Shown: positions 1 to 9,661 of the stretch, one piece after another | How positions within the stretch are numbered: position 1 is the first letter of the stretch | How the letters are laid out: each line of letters opens with the position of its first letter | Assembly: GCA_963817785.1 (NCBI GenBank) | Contig: CAWFPL010000008.1 | Coordinates: forward strand, 1,178,001-1,242,000 | From: JAKALD01 sp963817785 | Lineage (GTDB): Bacteria; Pseudomonadota; Gammaproteobacteria; Burkholderiales; SG8-39 | Direction: 5' to 3' | Length of the DNA stretch: 64,000 nt | The notes under the pieces: generated by a model | Seen by the model: only the letters and a program-made list of their open reading frames with translations | What the model was told of the DNA's origin: nothing | Databases searched by the model: none | Program-made: the position numbers and the translations under genes

Positions 1-2213
1 ACGACCTCGAACTCCCCGCGCGTCTTCTCCACCTCGAGCCACTCGCGCGCGAGCCGCGCGAGCCGCTCGCGCTCCAGTTCGGCGAAGCGCCCGTCCAGCC
101 GCAGCGCCTTCACCGCCGCGTCCGCCGCCCCCGCGATGGCGGCATCGACGTTGCCCCTCAGCGCGGCGGAATTCCTGAGCGAGCCCCACAGGCTCTTCAT
201 CAGTTCGTGCAGCAGCCGCCCGCGGTCGGCGGCATCCGGGCCGTCGGCCGGCGTCTCGAGCGCCTCGGCGGCGAGGCGATGGCGCGCGAAGGCCCGGAAC
301 GGGCACGCCGCCTGGTCGGTGAGCACGCGCGAGCCGCCGCGCGTCCTGGTCCCTTGCACCGCGCGCGGCAGAGCGGGGGCCTTGCCGTCCGGCACCGTCT
401 CGAGCTCGCGCAATGCGAACAGGACCTCGCGGTAACGCGGGTAGGCGGGCAGCCGGACCTCGCCTTCGGGCACCTGCGCGATCAGCGCACTGGGCGCGAG
501 ATCGCGGTCGGCTTCGCGCAGCGCGTGCGACACGACGACCTCGTCCGCCGCGCCCAGCCACTCGGCGGTGATGCGCCGGTCAAGCGCGAGCGCGGTGTCG
601 GCCGAGGCCTCGGGGATGCCCGCCTTCTTCTGCAGCGCGACCGCGATGAACGGGCTGGGGCGCGCGGCGAGCGGCCAGGCGTCGTCGGTGAGCCCGCTCA
701 CCCAGAGGTGCGCGAACTGCAGGCCCGCCGACTCGAGGATGCCGAGCACCTGGATCGGCGCAGCCGCGGACTCCGGCTGGAACAGGGTCTCGCGGCACAG
801 CCGCCCGAGGCGCGCGAGCGCGTCGGCTTGGCGCATTTTCGGCGCCACGCGCTCGAGCCGGGCGAGCTCGCCCAGCGTCTCGTGGAACTTGGCGCGCACC
901 TGGAACTCGTGCGAGTCGAGCGCGCGCTCGCCCGGGAAACCCGCGGCCTCGAGCAGCGCCGAGAAGTGCCGCCCCCAGTCGTGCGGCGAGCGCTGCGCGG
1001 CGCGGTGCGTCGCGGCTTGCCCGATCAGCGCATCGAGGCTGTGCGCGAGCAGCGGCGCGCCGCCGAGCGACTCGACCGCCGCGCGCAGCCTGACCAGGGT
1101 CACGCGCGCGGGCAATCTCCCGCGCAGCTGCGCGTCGAGCAGCGCGCGGCGCGCCATCTCGCCTTGCGCGCCGCGCACGAACGGCGAGCGCACCAGCCGG
1201 CTGGCGAGCGCGAAGCCGACCTCGCCCTCGGCCAGCGCGAGGAGCCCCAGGGCCGCATGGACAAGCGGCTCGTCGGCGAGCGGCGCGCCGAGCGAGACAT
1301 TGAACGGCATGGTATTACGCCCGGTGCCGGGCAGATTGCCGGCCGGGTCCATGACGCGTGCGAAGACGCGCTGCACTTCCTTCCTGCGCTTTTGCAGGTC
1401 GGGCACGACGATGCCGATGCTCGGGTAGGCGGGGTATTCGCCGTCCTTCGGCGTCAGGCACGCATGCGCCTCCTCGAGCCGCGCACGCGCCCACTGCGCC
1501 GCGGCCTCCAACTCCGCGCGCGCAGAGGCGAAGGCCAGGCGCCGCGCCTGCGCCTGCTTGCGCCCGGGAGCGCACACGCGGACTTCGGTTCCGTGCTGCG
1601 CGCAGGCCGCAAGGAACTCCCGGGTCTGCGGAGTCAGGATGTCGAAAGCATAGGCGACCAGGAGCTTCGGCTTGCGCAACGCGTCTTCCTTCAGCAGGCC
1701 GGCCACCACGTCGGGCAGGCGCGCGGCGTCCACGTGCCCATCCCTGGCGCAGCGCCGCGCGTAGGCCTTCGCCCAGCCGGCGAAGGCGCGCGCGTCGTCG
1801 TTGCCGGGCCAGCTCTCGAGCGCGCCATCGATCCTCCAGGACTGCGCGAGGCGCCAGGCGTCCGCGGCCTGCGCCGCGGCCTGCGCGGCGCCGAGCAGCG
1901 CCCCGCCCCACTCGCTCTCGTCGACGGCCCGTTCCCACAGGTGCCGCTCCTGAGCGGGCGTGAGCAACAGCGCAAGTCCGGCGGCACGCTCCGAGTGCAG
2001 CGCGTCCTCGTACAGTCGCTCGACCAGCGCGCCAAAAGGCAGGATGTCCGCGCTTTCCCACGCCGCGAGACCGGCCGCGATTCTCCCCGCGTCGAATTCG
2101 CGCCCGAGCTCCTGCGCGAGGCGCCGGTTGGGCGTGACGACGGTGACCTGGGCCGCGTGCCCCGCGGCGAGGCGGACGAAGAGATCGGACTTGGCGAGCG
2201 GCGCGAAGGACAT
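1..2213 (-). CDS. Probable DNA repair nuclease, AddB-like / PD-(D/E)XK superfamily (3' end outside window)
   Basis: A minus-strand frame stays open from an ATG at 2213 to the window edge, giving about 737 residues of N-terminal and central sequence. It resembles the betaproteobacterial 'probable DNA repair protein' family, which has a UvrD/AddB-like inactive helicase core followed by a RecB-type nuclease. Visible markers are an N-terminal stretch VVTPNRRLAQELGREF, like the first strand of AddB-type proteins, a central ...LWVSGLTDDAWPLAARPSPF segment, and GSRVLTDQAACPFRAFARHRL, the Cys-containing entry into the nuclease domain. The nuclease catalytic residues lie beyond the window. The assignment rests on recalled family resemblance. 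The large open frames on the opposite strand are GC-rich shadows of this gene. Confidence 0.75.
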   Translation of the reverse strand, partial: MSFAPLAKSDLFVRLAAGHAAQVTVVTPNRRLAQELGREFDAGRIAAGLAAWESADILPFGALVERLYEDALHSERAAGLALLLTPAQERHLWERAVDESEWGGALLGAAQAAAQAADAWRLAQSWRIDGALESWPGNDDARAFAGWAKAYARRCARDGHVDAARLPDVVAGLLKEDALRKPKLLVAYAFDILTPQTREFLAACAQHGTEVRVCAPGRKQAQARRLAFASARAELEAAAQWARARLEEAHACLTPKDGEYPAYPSIGIVVPDLQKRRKEVQRVFARVMDPAGNLPGTGRNTMPFNVSLGAPLADEPLVHAALGLLALAEGEVGFALASRLVRSPFVRGAQGEMARRALLDAQLRGRLPARVTLVRLRAAVESLGGAPLLAHSLDALIGQAATHRAAQRSPHDWGRHFSALLEAAGFPGERALDSHEFQVRAKFHETLGELARLERVAPKMRQADALARLGRLCRETLFQPESAAAPIQVLGILESAGLQFAHLWVSGLTDDAWPLAARPSPFIAVALQKKAGIPEASADTALALDRRITAEWLGAADEVVVSHALREADRDLAPSALIAQVPEGEVRLPAYPRYREVLFALRELETVPDGKAPALPRAVQGTRTRGGSRVLTDQAACPFRAFARHRLAAEALETPADGPDAADRGRLLHELMKSLWGSLRNSAALRGNVDAAIAGAADAAVKALRLDGRFAELERERLARLAREWLEVEKTRGEFEV

Positions 2214-2307
2214 GCGCCGCGATGATATGTCAGCGCGGGCGCCGCGCGGGCGGCCGGGCGATCGGCCTGCCGCCGGACGATTTCCCCGCCGCGCAGCCCG
2301 ATCGCCC

Positions 2308-2313
2308 TATAAT
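2308..2313 (+). promoter_or_regulatory. Putative -10 box upstream of cydA
   Basis: A perfect TATAAT lies 54 bp before the cydA ATG, in the divergent gap between the repair gene and cydAB. No convincing -35 hexamer sits 16-18 bp upstream, so activator dependence is possible. I see no clear FNR palindrome. Confidence 0.4.
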
Positions 2314-2366
2314 CCACATCCGTAGAGGGGGGCAACCAGCACCGGATCCGGCTGGAGGCGATCGCC

Positions 2367-3716
2367 ATGGAAGCTTCCGACGTGCTGCATCTCGCCCGCG
2401 CCCAGTTCGGCCTGAACGTGGGCTTTCACATCCTGTTTCCCAGCATCACGCTCGCGCTGGCCTGGATCCTGCTGTACTTCCGCGTGCAGTACGCGCGCAC
2501 GGGTGAAGCCCCCTGGATCGAGAGCTACCGGCTGTGGACCAAGGTGTTCGCGCTCACCTTCGCCATGGGGGTGGTCACCGGCATCGTGATGTCGTTCCAG
2601 TTCGGCACCAACTGGCCCGGCTACATGAACAAGGTCGGCAACGTCGCCGGCCCGCTGCTCGCCTACGAGGTGCTCACCGCGTTCTTTCTCGAGGCGACCT
2701 TCCTCGGCGTGATGCTGTTCGCGATGAACCGCGTGCCGGGCTGGGTGCACGTCACCGCGACCGCGCTGGTGGCGATCGGCACCACGCTGTCGGCGTTCTG
2801 GATCCTCGCGCTCGACTCGTGGATGCAGACGCCCGCGGGCGAGATCGTGCGCGACGGCAAGATCATCGCCGGCGACTGGTGGGCGGTGATTTTCAATCCC
2901 TCGTTCCCGTATCGCTTCACGCACATGCTGCTCGCCTCGGGCCTGACTGCCTCGTTCGTGATGGCGGGCCTGTCCGCGTGGCGGCTGCTCAGGGCGCCCG
3001 ACGACCCGGCGGCGCGCCGCACCCTGCGCACCGGCATCCTGATCGCCATGGTGCTCGCGCCGCTGCAGATCCTGGCCGGCGACCAGCACGGCCTGAACAC
3101 GCTCGAGTACCAGCCCGAGAAGATCGCCGCGATCGAGGCGATCTGGAAGACCGAAAAGGCCGCGCCGCTGGTGCTGTTCGCGCTGCCCGACGCCGCGAAG
3201 CAGCGCAACGACTACGCGCTCGAGATCCCCAAGGGTGCGAGCCTGCTGCTCACGCACAACCCCGAGGGCGAGCTGAAGGGGCTCGACATGTTCGGCCCCG
3301 ACACGCCGCCGGTGGCGCCGGTGTTCTTCGCCTTCCGCATCATGGTCGGTATGGGCGTGCTGATGCTCACGCTCGCCTGGTTCGGCGCCTGGCGCCTGCG
3401 GCGCGGCGCGCGGCCGCCGCGCTGGCTGCTGTGGCTGTTCGCCGGCGCGACCTTCTCCGGCTGGGTGGCGACGCTCGCGGGCTGGATCGTCACCGAGATG
3501 GGGCGCCAGCCGTGGCTGGTGACCGGGATCCTGCGCACCGACGAGGCGGTCGGGCGGATCTCCGGCGCTGAGCTGGGCGCGAGCCTGACCGGGTATGTCG
3601 TCACCTACGCCCTGATGCTGATCGCCTATATCGTCGTGCTCACGCACATGGCGGGCCACGGCGCCGGGCCAGGGCGGCCGAAGCAGGCCCCGGTGGTGCT
3701 GGGAGCGGTGGTATGA
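2367..3716 (+). CDS. cydA: Cytochrome bd ubiquinol oxidase subunit I (cyanide-insensitive type)
   Basis: This is the catalytic haem-bearing subunit of a bd-type terminal oxidase, an inner-membrane enzyme that reduces O2 to water with quinol. At 449 residues it is shorter than E. coli CydA (about 520), which fits the short-Q-loop CIO subfamily. The N-terminal RAQFGLNVGFHILFPS carries the conserved haem ligand His21, and TEMGRQPW at residues 376-383 is the family signature near the quinol site. Nine or so hydrophobic segments are visible. The ATG at 2367 opens the conserved N-terminus. Its stop overlaps the cydB start by 4 bp (ATGA), so the two are an operon. No cydX-like small ORF follows. Confidence 0.95.
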   Translation: MEASDVLHLARAQFGLNVGFHILFPSITLALAWILLYFRVQYARTGEAPWIESYRLWTKVFALTFAMGVVTGIVMSFQFGTNWPGYMNKVGNVAGPLLAYEVLTAFFLEATFLGVMLFAMNRVPGWVHVTATALVAIGTTLSAFWILALDSWMQTPAGEIVRDGKIIAGDWWAVIFNPSFPYRFTHMLLASGLTASFVMAGLSAWRLLRAPDDPAARRTLRTGILIAMVLAPLQILAGDQHGLNTLEYQPEKIAAIEAIWKTEKAAPLVLFALPDAAKQRNDYALEIPKGASLLLTHNPEGELKGLDMFGPDTPPVAPVFFAFRIMVGMGVLMLTLAWFGAWRLRRGARPPRWLLWLFAGATFSGWVATLAGWIVTEMGRQPWLVTGILRTDEAVGRISGAELGASLTGYVVTYALMLIAYIVVLTHMAGHGAGPGRPKQAPVVLGAVV

Positions 3717-4723
3717 GCCTCGACCTGCCGCTGGTGTTCGCTTTCCTGATGGGCGTGGCGATGCTCGCCTACGTGGTGCTCGACGGCTACGACCTCGGCG
3801 TCGGCATGCTGATGCCCGCCGCCGCGCCGCAAGAGCAGGATGTCATGGTGTCCTCGATCGGCCCGTTCTGGGACGCGAACGAAACCTGGCTGGTGCTCGG
3901 CATCGGCCTGCTGCTGGTGGCCTTCCCCCTGGCGAACGGCATCGTGCTCGGCGCGCTCTACCTGCCGGTGGTGGCCATGCTGGTCGGGCTCATGCTGCGC
4001 GGCGTCGCCTTCGAGTTCCGCATCAAGGCGCTCGGCTGGCACCGCGAACTGTGGAACTGGCTGTTCTGGTTCGGCTCGTTCCTCGCCTCCCTTGCGCAGG
4101 GCTTCATGCTCGGCCGCTACGTCACCGGCTTCGCGCCCGGCTTCGGCTACTGGCTGTTCGCGCTGGTGGTGGCGGGCGGGCTGTGCGGCGGCTACGTGCT
4201 GCTCGGTTCGACCTGGCTCATCCTGCGCACCGAGGGCGAGCTGCAGCGCAAGGCGCTCGTCTGGGCACGCTGGGGCGTGGGCTGGGTCGCGCTCGGCGTC
4301 GGGATGGTGAGCCTGGCCACACCGCTCGCGAGCGAGACCGTGCGCCACAAGTGGTTCGACTTTCCAGCCACGCTGCCGCTCATGCTGCTGCCGCTGGCGA
4401 GCATCGCCGCGGGTGCGTGGACCTGGGTGCACACCGTGCGCATCGCGCGCGATGCTGCACAGTCGGGCCGGCCGCGCCGCGAATGGCAGCCGTTCGCAGG
4501 CGCGGTGACGATCTTCGCGCTTGCCTTCGCCGGCCTCGCCTACAGCCTGTTTCCCTACCTGGTGATGGACCGCATCACGCTTTGGCAGGCGGCCGCCGAC
4601 GCGAGCGCGCTGCGCTTCATGCTGATTGGCGCGCTGATCGTGCTGCCGTTGCTGCTCGCGTATACGGTATTCGCCTACCGCGTATTCCGCGGCAAGGCGC
4701 AGGCCGGGCTGTACGAGCAGTAG
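3713..4723 (+). CDS. cydB: Cytochrome bd ubiquinol oxidase subunit II
   Basis: This partner membrane subunit of CydA has 336 residues and about eight hydrophobic helices. The N-terminal VLDGYDLGVGML and the following SIGPFWDANETWLVLG are diagnostic of CydB and line the haem/proton pathway. Its start codon overlaps the cydA stop, implying coupled translation and 1:1 stoichiometry. Length matches the CIO-type subunit II. No cydDC transporter genes lie nearby, so haem and thiol export for assembly must be encoded elsewhere. Confidence 0.95.
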   Translation: MSLDLPLVFAFLMGVAMLAYVVLDGYDLGVGMLMPAAAPQEQDVMVSSIGPFWDANETWLVLGIGLLLVAFPLANGIVLGALYLPVVAMLVGLMLRGVAFEFRIKALGWHRELWNWLFWFGSFLASLAQGFMLGRYVTGFAPGFGYWLFALVVAGGLCGGYVLLGSTWLILRTEGELQRKALVWARWGVGWVALGVGMVSLATPLASETVRHKWFDFPATLPLMLLPLASIAAGAWTWVHTVRIARDAAQSGRPRREWQPFAGAVTIFALAFAGLAYSLFPYLVMDRITLWQAAADASALRFMLIGALIVLPLLLAYTVFAYRVFRGKAQAGLYEQ

Positions 4724-4751
4724 CGCGACAGCGCCGTCCCGGTGGCGCCGC

Positions 4752-4991
4752 TCAGGCCTGCGGGAACGGCACCGTGAACGACTCGCGCACCACGTCCTTG
4801 CCTTCGATGAGCGCCTCGGCCTGCTGGCGCTCCTCGTCGAACACCACCTCGGCCAGCCGCTGCAGGTTGGTACGCGCTTCCTCGAGCGTGCGGCCGTGCG
4901 CGTTGACGCCGGGCAGCTCCTCGATGAAGCCGAGATAGCCGCCGCCGTTCCTGAGGAAAATTGCGTTGAAGGCGATCAGACCTCGATCCAT
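4752..4991 (-). CDS. HicB-like antitoxin-fold protein, orphan
   Basis: This 79-residue protein has the HicB-like partial RNase-H fold pattern: an N-terminal beta strand (LIAFNAIFLRNGGGYLGFIEELPG) followed by a helix with VNAHGRTLEEARTNL, the signature of the HicB_like antitoxin family. HicB proteins normally neutralise a HicA mRNA interferase encoded next door. Here no HicA-sized ORF is present on either side, because cydB ends 28 bp away and fdxA begins 104 bp upstream. There is no DNA-binding extension, so it may be a solitary HicB-domain protein. An AAAGGAA element precedes the ATG. Confidence 0.75.
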   Translation of the reverse strand: MDRGLIAFNAIFLRNGGGYLGFIEELPGVNAHGRTLEEARTNLQRLAEVVFDEERQQAEALIEGKDVVRESFTVPFPQA

Positions 4992-5095
4992 GACTGCGTT
5001 CCTTTGTTCCCTCGAGGAACGCAGCCTACGCGCGTATTCTTACAGCAGCGTGAAGTCGCGCTGTCCCGGCGCGCAAGTCACCTTAATGCGGCGCA

Positions 5096-5419
5096 TCATT
5101 TCTCGATCAAGCCGCGCTTGTCCTTGACCTTGGCCCATTCGTCGGCGTCCGCCGGCGCGGGCTTGCGCTCGATGATCGGCGGCCAATTCTGCGCGAGCCG
5201 CCGATTGAGCGCGATGAAATCCTTCTGCGCGTCGGGCACGTCGTCCTCCGCGAAAATCGCCTCCACCGGGCACTCCGGCACGCACAGGGTGCAGTCAATG
5301 CACTCGTCGGGTTCGATGACCAGCATGTTCGGGCCCTCGCGAAAGCAATCGACGGGGCAGACGTCGACGCAATCGGTGTACTTGCACTTGACGCAGGACT
5401 CGGTGACCACGTAGGCCAT
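5096..5419 (-). CDS. fdxA: 7Fe ferredoxin (3Fe-4S / 4Fe-4S), FdxA type
   Basis: This 107-residue bacterial ferredoxin carries one 3Fe-4S and one 4Fe-4S cluster for low-potential electron transfer in the cytoplasm. Cysteines at positions 9, 12, 17, 21 and 25, and then 40, 43, 46 and 50 (CIDCTLCVPECP), form the two cluster motifs. The C-terminal extension with NWPPI and KDKRGLIEK is typical of the FdxA family. The ATG at 5419 gives the conserved MAYVVTE start. An in-frame TTG 15 bp upstream is less likely. It is divergent from trxA with about 195 bp between starts. Confidence 0.95.
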   Translation of the reverse strand: MAYVVTESCVKCKYTDCVDVCPVDCFREGPNMLVIEPDECIDCTLCVPECPVEAIFAEDDVPDAQKDFIALNRRLAQNWPPIIERKPAPADADEWAKVKDKRGLIEK

Positions 5420-5614
5420 ACGGAAGAACCCCAAAAAAATCAGGAACTAAATCCGCAGCTTAGCACACGTCCTTGGCAATCGCGCAGTCGTCCCCATGTA
5501 AAATATGCGTATAGTTTGTCACCCGTTTCGGCATTGGTTACGATACGCAACGCGGGTTCGCGGCCGGCCCGACCTTCAGCGCCGCACTTCCCTGATCACC
5601 CATCCCGAGGAGCC

Positions 5615-5944
5615 ATGAGCAGTTCGCAAATTCACCACGTGAGCGATGACACATTCGAGCCGGAAGTCCTGAAGTCGGACATGCCGGTGCTGGTCGATTA
5701 CTGGGCGGAGTGGTGCGGCCCCTGCAAGTCGATCGCCCCGATCCTGGACGAGGTCGCCAAGGAGTACGACGGCCGCCTGAAAGTCGCGAAGCTCAACGTC
5801 GACGAGAACCAGCTGGTGCCGGCCAAGTTCGGCATCCGCGGCATCCCCACCTTGATGCTGTTCAAGAACGGCAACGTCGAGGCGACCAAAGTGGGCGCGC
5901 TGTCCAAATCGCAGCTCACCGCGTTCCTTGACAGCACTATCTAA
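5615..5944 (+). CDS. trxA: Thioredoxin 1
   Basis: This 109-residue cytosolic disulfide reductase has the active site WCGPC (residues 33-37), the conserved cis-proline in GIRGIPT (Pro78) and a buried Asp in VLVDYWAEW. It supplies electrons to enzymes such as the class Ia ribonucleotide reductase found later in this window. The ATG at 5615 is preceded by a GAGGAG ribosome-binding site. An upstream in-frame extension from 5516 has no thioredoxin similarity. It lies 138 bp ahead of rho, the usual trxA-rho arrangement. Confidence 0.97.
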   Translation: MSSSQIHHVSDDTFEPEVLKSDMPVLVDYWAEWCGPCKSIAPILDEVAKEYDGRLKVAKLNVDENQLVPAKFGIRGIPTLMLFKNGNVEATKVGALSKSQLTAFLDSTI

Positions 5945-6082
5945 ACACCTTACGCTGCCACATCAAAGCCGCCCCAACGGCAAAAGCTGACGGCGCGGAA
6001 GCAGTTCCCAGCGCCCGAGTCAGGCGCACCTCCCGTGAGTATGTCTCAAGCAGCACGTGCCGATTCGGCGCTTCCTACGTCC

Positions 6083-7342
<1,260 letters not shown>

Positions 7343-7349
7343 GGCCGCA

Positions 7350-7378
7350 TTGCCTTAAGCCCTTGTTTTACGTATAAT
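7350..7378 (+). promoter_or_regulatory. Sigma-70-type promoter for rpmE2
   Basis: TTGCCT (7350-7355) and a perfect TATAAT (7373-7378) are separated by exactly 17 bp. This lies just after the rho stop and 28 bp before the rpmE2 ATG. It suggests that L31 is transcribed independently of rho. Confidence 0.65.
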
Positions 7379-7405
7379 TCGCGCCTTTTCCGTCGCAGGG
7401 CCATC

Positions 7406-7669
7406 ATGAAACCCACCATCCACCCCGCATACAAGCCGGTGATCTTCCTCGATACCGCGAGCAACCACCCCTTCCTCATGCGCTCGGCCATCGACACGAA
7501 GGGCCGCGAGACCATGAAGTGGGAGGACGGCAATGAGTACCCGGTGATCAAGGTCGAGGTGTCCTCGGAGTCGCACTCGTTCTACACCGGCAAGCAGAAG
7601 ATCATGGATACCGCCGGACGCGTGGAGAAGTTCAAGCGCCGCTACAGCAAGACCAAGAAGACGGCGTGA
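7406..7669 (+). CDS. rpmE2: 50S ribosomal protein L31 type B
   Basis: This is an 87-residue bL31 of the type B (C-minus) class: it lacks the CxxC zinc motif of type A L31 and carries the longer C-terminal SHSFYTGKQKIMDTAGRVEKFKRRY signature (split here as SHSFYTGKQK then GRVEKFKRRY). In bacteria with both paralogues the zinc-free form often replaces the zinc-bound one under zinc limitation. No type A paralogue or Zur box is visible here. It has its own promoter and a strong terminator immediately downstream. Confidence 0.95.
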   Translation: MKPTIHPAYKPVIFLDTASNHPFLMRSAIDTKGRETMKWEDGNEYPVIKVEVSSESHSFYTGKQKIMDTAGRVEKFKRRYSKTKKTA

Positions 7670-7692
7670 TCGCCTAGATCCGACCGATGCGA

Positions 7693-7713
7693 AAGGCGGC
7701 CCCCGGCCGCCTT
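7693..7713 (+). terminator. Rho-independent terminator after rpmE2
   Basis: AAGGCGGCC / GGCCGCCTT forms a 9-bp perfect stem with a CCC loop and is followed by a T-run, 24 bp after the rpmE2 stop. Confidence 0.9.
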
Positions 7714-7729
7714 TTTGTTTTCCGTGCCG

Positions 7730-9352
7730 ATGCTGCCGCGCATCAAGCTGCCCCCCTCGCTGGCGCTGCTCGCCCTCATCGCGCTCGCCTACGTGCTGCC
7801 GGGGCTCGTGAATCACGCGCCCTGGAAGTCGTTCGACGCGGTCACCGTCGAGGTCGTGCACCACATGAGCCTGAGCGGGGACTGGCTGGTGCCGCGCGTC
7901 GCGGGCCGGCCTTGGCTCGCGGATCCCCCGCTGTATTACTGGGTGGGCCTCGCGTTCGCCAAGCTGTTCGGCGGCGTGCTTCCGTTCCACGACGCGGTGC
8001 GGCTGGCGAGCGGCGCGTTCGTGCTCGGCGCGCTGTGGTTCCTGTCGCTCGCGGCGCGCGAGGCCGCCGCGCCGGAGGAGCGCCGCGCAGCGTCCGCGTC
8101 GGCGGCGCTGGTGCTCATCGGCTCCATCGGGCTGATGGTGCACGCGCACGAGGCGGTCACCGACCTCGCCACGCTGGCGGCGAGCGCCGCCGCGTTCGCG
8201 TTTCTGGCCCGCGCCAGCCGCCTGCCGCTCGTGGCCGGCGCCGGCTTCGGCGCCGCGCTCGGCGCGGCGTTCCTCGCCACCGGGCCGGCGGCGCCGGTCG
8301 CGCTCGGCGCCGCGGCGCTGCTCGCGCACCTGGTGTGCGACGCGTGGCGCACGCGCCGCGGCCTGCTGTTCCTGGTGGCCGCCGCGCTCGTGTTCGCGCC
8401 GATCGCGGCGAGCTGGCCGCTCGCGCTCGAGCACCGCTCGCCGGCAATGCTCGCCACCTGGTGGTCCGGCGAGATCACGCCCGAGGGCGGGTTCTGGGAC
8501 AACCTGCAGTATTTCCTCGGCATCGCCGGATGGTTCGCCTGGCCGGGGTGGCTGCTCGCCCTGTGGGGGCTTTGGGCGCGACGCTGGCGCTGGCGCGAGC
8601 CGCACGTGTTCGTGCCGCTCGCCACCTTGGTGTTCTCGCTCGCGGCCGTCGCGTACTTCGGCCCGCCGCAGGACGTCAACGCGATCGCGCTACTTCTGCC
8701 GCTCGCGCTGCTCTCCGCGTTGGGCATCGAGACGCTGCGCCGCGGCGCGGTCAACGCGCTCGATTGGTTCGGCGTCATGACCTTCGCCGTGTTCGCGGGC
8801 CTGGTGTGGCTCGGCTACGTCGCAATGATGCTCGGCGTGCCCCCCCGCATCGCGCACAACTTCGCTAAGCTCGCGCCGGGGTTCGACGCGCATTTCGCCG
8901 CGCTGCCGTTTGCGATCGCGCTCGCGCTCACCCTCGGCTGGCTGTATCTCGTGCTCGCCACGGCGCCCGCGCCCACGCGCAGCGTCACGCGCTGGGCCGC
9001 TGGCGTCGCGCTGCTGTGGGGCACCTTCGCCACCCTGTGGCTGCCGTGGGTCGATTACCAGAAGAGCTATCGCAGCGTCGCACTCGAGATCAAGGCCAGG
9101 CTGCCTGCGCGCGCGGGTTGCATCGAGGCCCGCGACCTCGGGGTACCGCAGCAAGCGGCGCTGAGCTACCATGCGGGCATCCGTACGCAGCCGTACCGCG
9201 CTGCGCACCCGAACGCGTGCAAGCTGTTGCTCGTGGCCGGCTCGCCGGATCGCGAGGCGCACGCGCCCGGGGCCGGCTGGAGAAAGATCGCCGACGTCGG
9301 GCGGCCGGGGGACAGGAACGAGCGCTTCCGCCTTTACCGGCGGCTGCACTGA
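7730..9352 (+). CDS. Membrane glycosyltransferase, ArnT / PMT (GT39/83-like) family
   Basis: This polytopic inner-membrane protein (540 residues from the ATG at 7730) has the layout of lipid-linked sugar transferases such as ArnT. An N-terminal helix is followed by a periplasmic loop with the acidic motif WKSFDAVTVEVVHHM, then WLVPRVAGRPWLADPPLYYW, matching the family's [WFY]-x-P-PLYYW signature. About 11 further hydrophobic segments and a short periplasmic C-terminal domain follow. The family moves a sugar from a polyprenyl phosphate to lipid A, protein or another acceptor; donor and acceptor cannot be read here. GTG (7724) and TTG (7715) are alternative starts, the latter overlapping the rpmE2 terminator. 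Confidence 0.8.
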   Translation: MLPRIKLPPSLALLALIALAYVLPGLVNHAPWKSFDAVTVEVVHHMSLSGDWLVPRVAGRPWLADPPLYYWVGLAFAKLFGGVLPFHDAVRLASGAFVLGALWFLSLAAREAAAPEERRAASASAALVLIGSIGLMVHAHEAVTDLATLAASAAAFAFLARASRLPLVAGAGFGAALGAAFLATGPAAPVALGAAALLAHLVCDAWRTRRGLLFLVAAALVFAPIAASWPLALEHRSPAMLATWWSGEITPEGGFWDNLQYFLGIAGWFAWPGWLLALWGLWARRWRWREPHVFVPLATLVFSLAAVAYFGPPQDVNAIALLLPLALLSALGIETLRRGAVNALDWFGVMTFAVFAGLVWLGYVAMMLGVPPRIAHNFAKLAPGFDAHFAALPFAIALALTLGWLYLVLATAPAPTRSVTRWAAGVALLWGTFATLWLPWVDYQKSYRSVALEIKARLPARAGCIEARDLGVPQQAALSYHAGIRTQPYRAAHPNACKLLLVAGSPDREAHAPGAGWRKIADVGRPGDRNERFRLYRRLH

Positions 9353-9420
9353 GCCCCGGCCCGACGCCCGCGCCCAGGCAATATCACGCATCCGTCCCAA
9401 CCCGTACGCAAGGAACAGCC

Positions 9421-9627
9421 ATGGACCAGGAAACCTTCAACCTCAGCATCCGCAAGTTTCTGAAGATGGTCGGCGTGAACTCCCAGCGCGAGATCGAGCA
9501 GGCGGTGGCCAAGGCCCTCGGCGGCGGCAAGCTGAAGGGCGACGAGGCGCTCGCGACGCGGGTGACGCTCGAGATCCCTGCGCTGGGAGTGAGCGTCCCG
9601 TTCGAGGGAGAGATCAAGCTAAAATGA
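9421..9627 (+). CDS. Small conserved protein, DUF6494-like
   Basis: This 68-residue protein begins MDQETFNLSIRKFLKMVGV and contains SQREIEQAV and GKLKGDEALATRVTLEIP, the pattern I associate with the DUF6494 family of small cytosolic proteins of unknown role. No membrane segment or cysteine is present. It lies 34 bp before the FAD-linked dehydrogenase and may be co-transcribed with it. An AAGGAA element precedes the ATG. Confidence 0.75.
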   Translation: MDQETFNLSIRKFLKMVGVNSQREIEQAVAKALGGGKLKGDEALATRVTLEIPALGVSVPFEGEIKLK

Positions 9628-9661
9628 GTTTTTCGCCGGCCTCTACGGCTCGGGGGCGCTC

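Noticed and set aside
207..2225. 672-codon plus-strand open frame
   Set aside because: Low-complexity Arg/Gly/Ala translation with no domains. The opposite strand encodes the repair nuclease.
5499..5515. trxA promoter elements TAAAAT / TATAGT with TTGGCA upstream
   Set aside because: Spacings (20 bp or no -35 partner) do not fit a standard promoter well enough to annotate.
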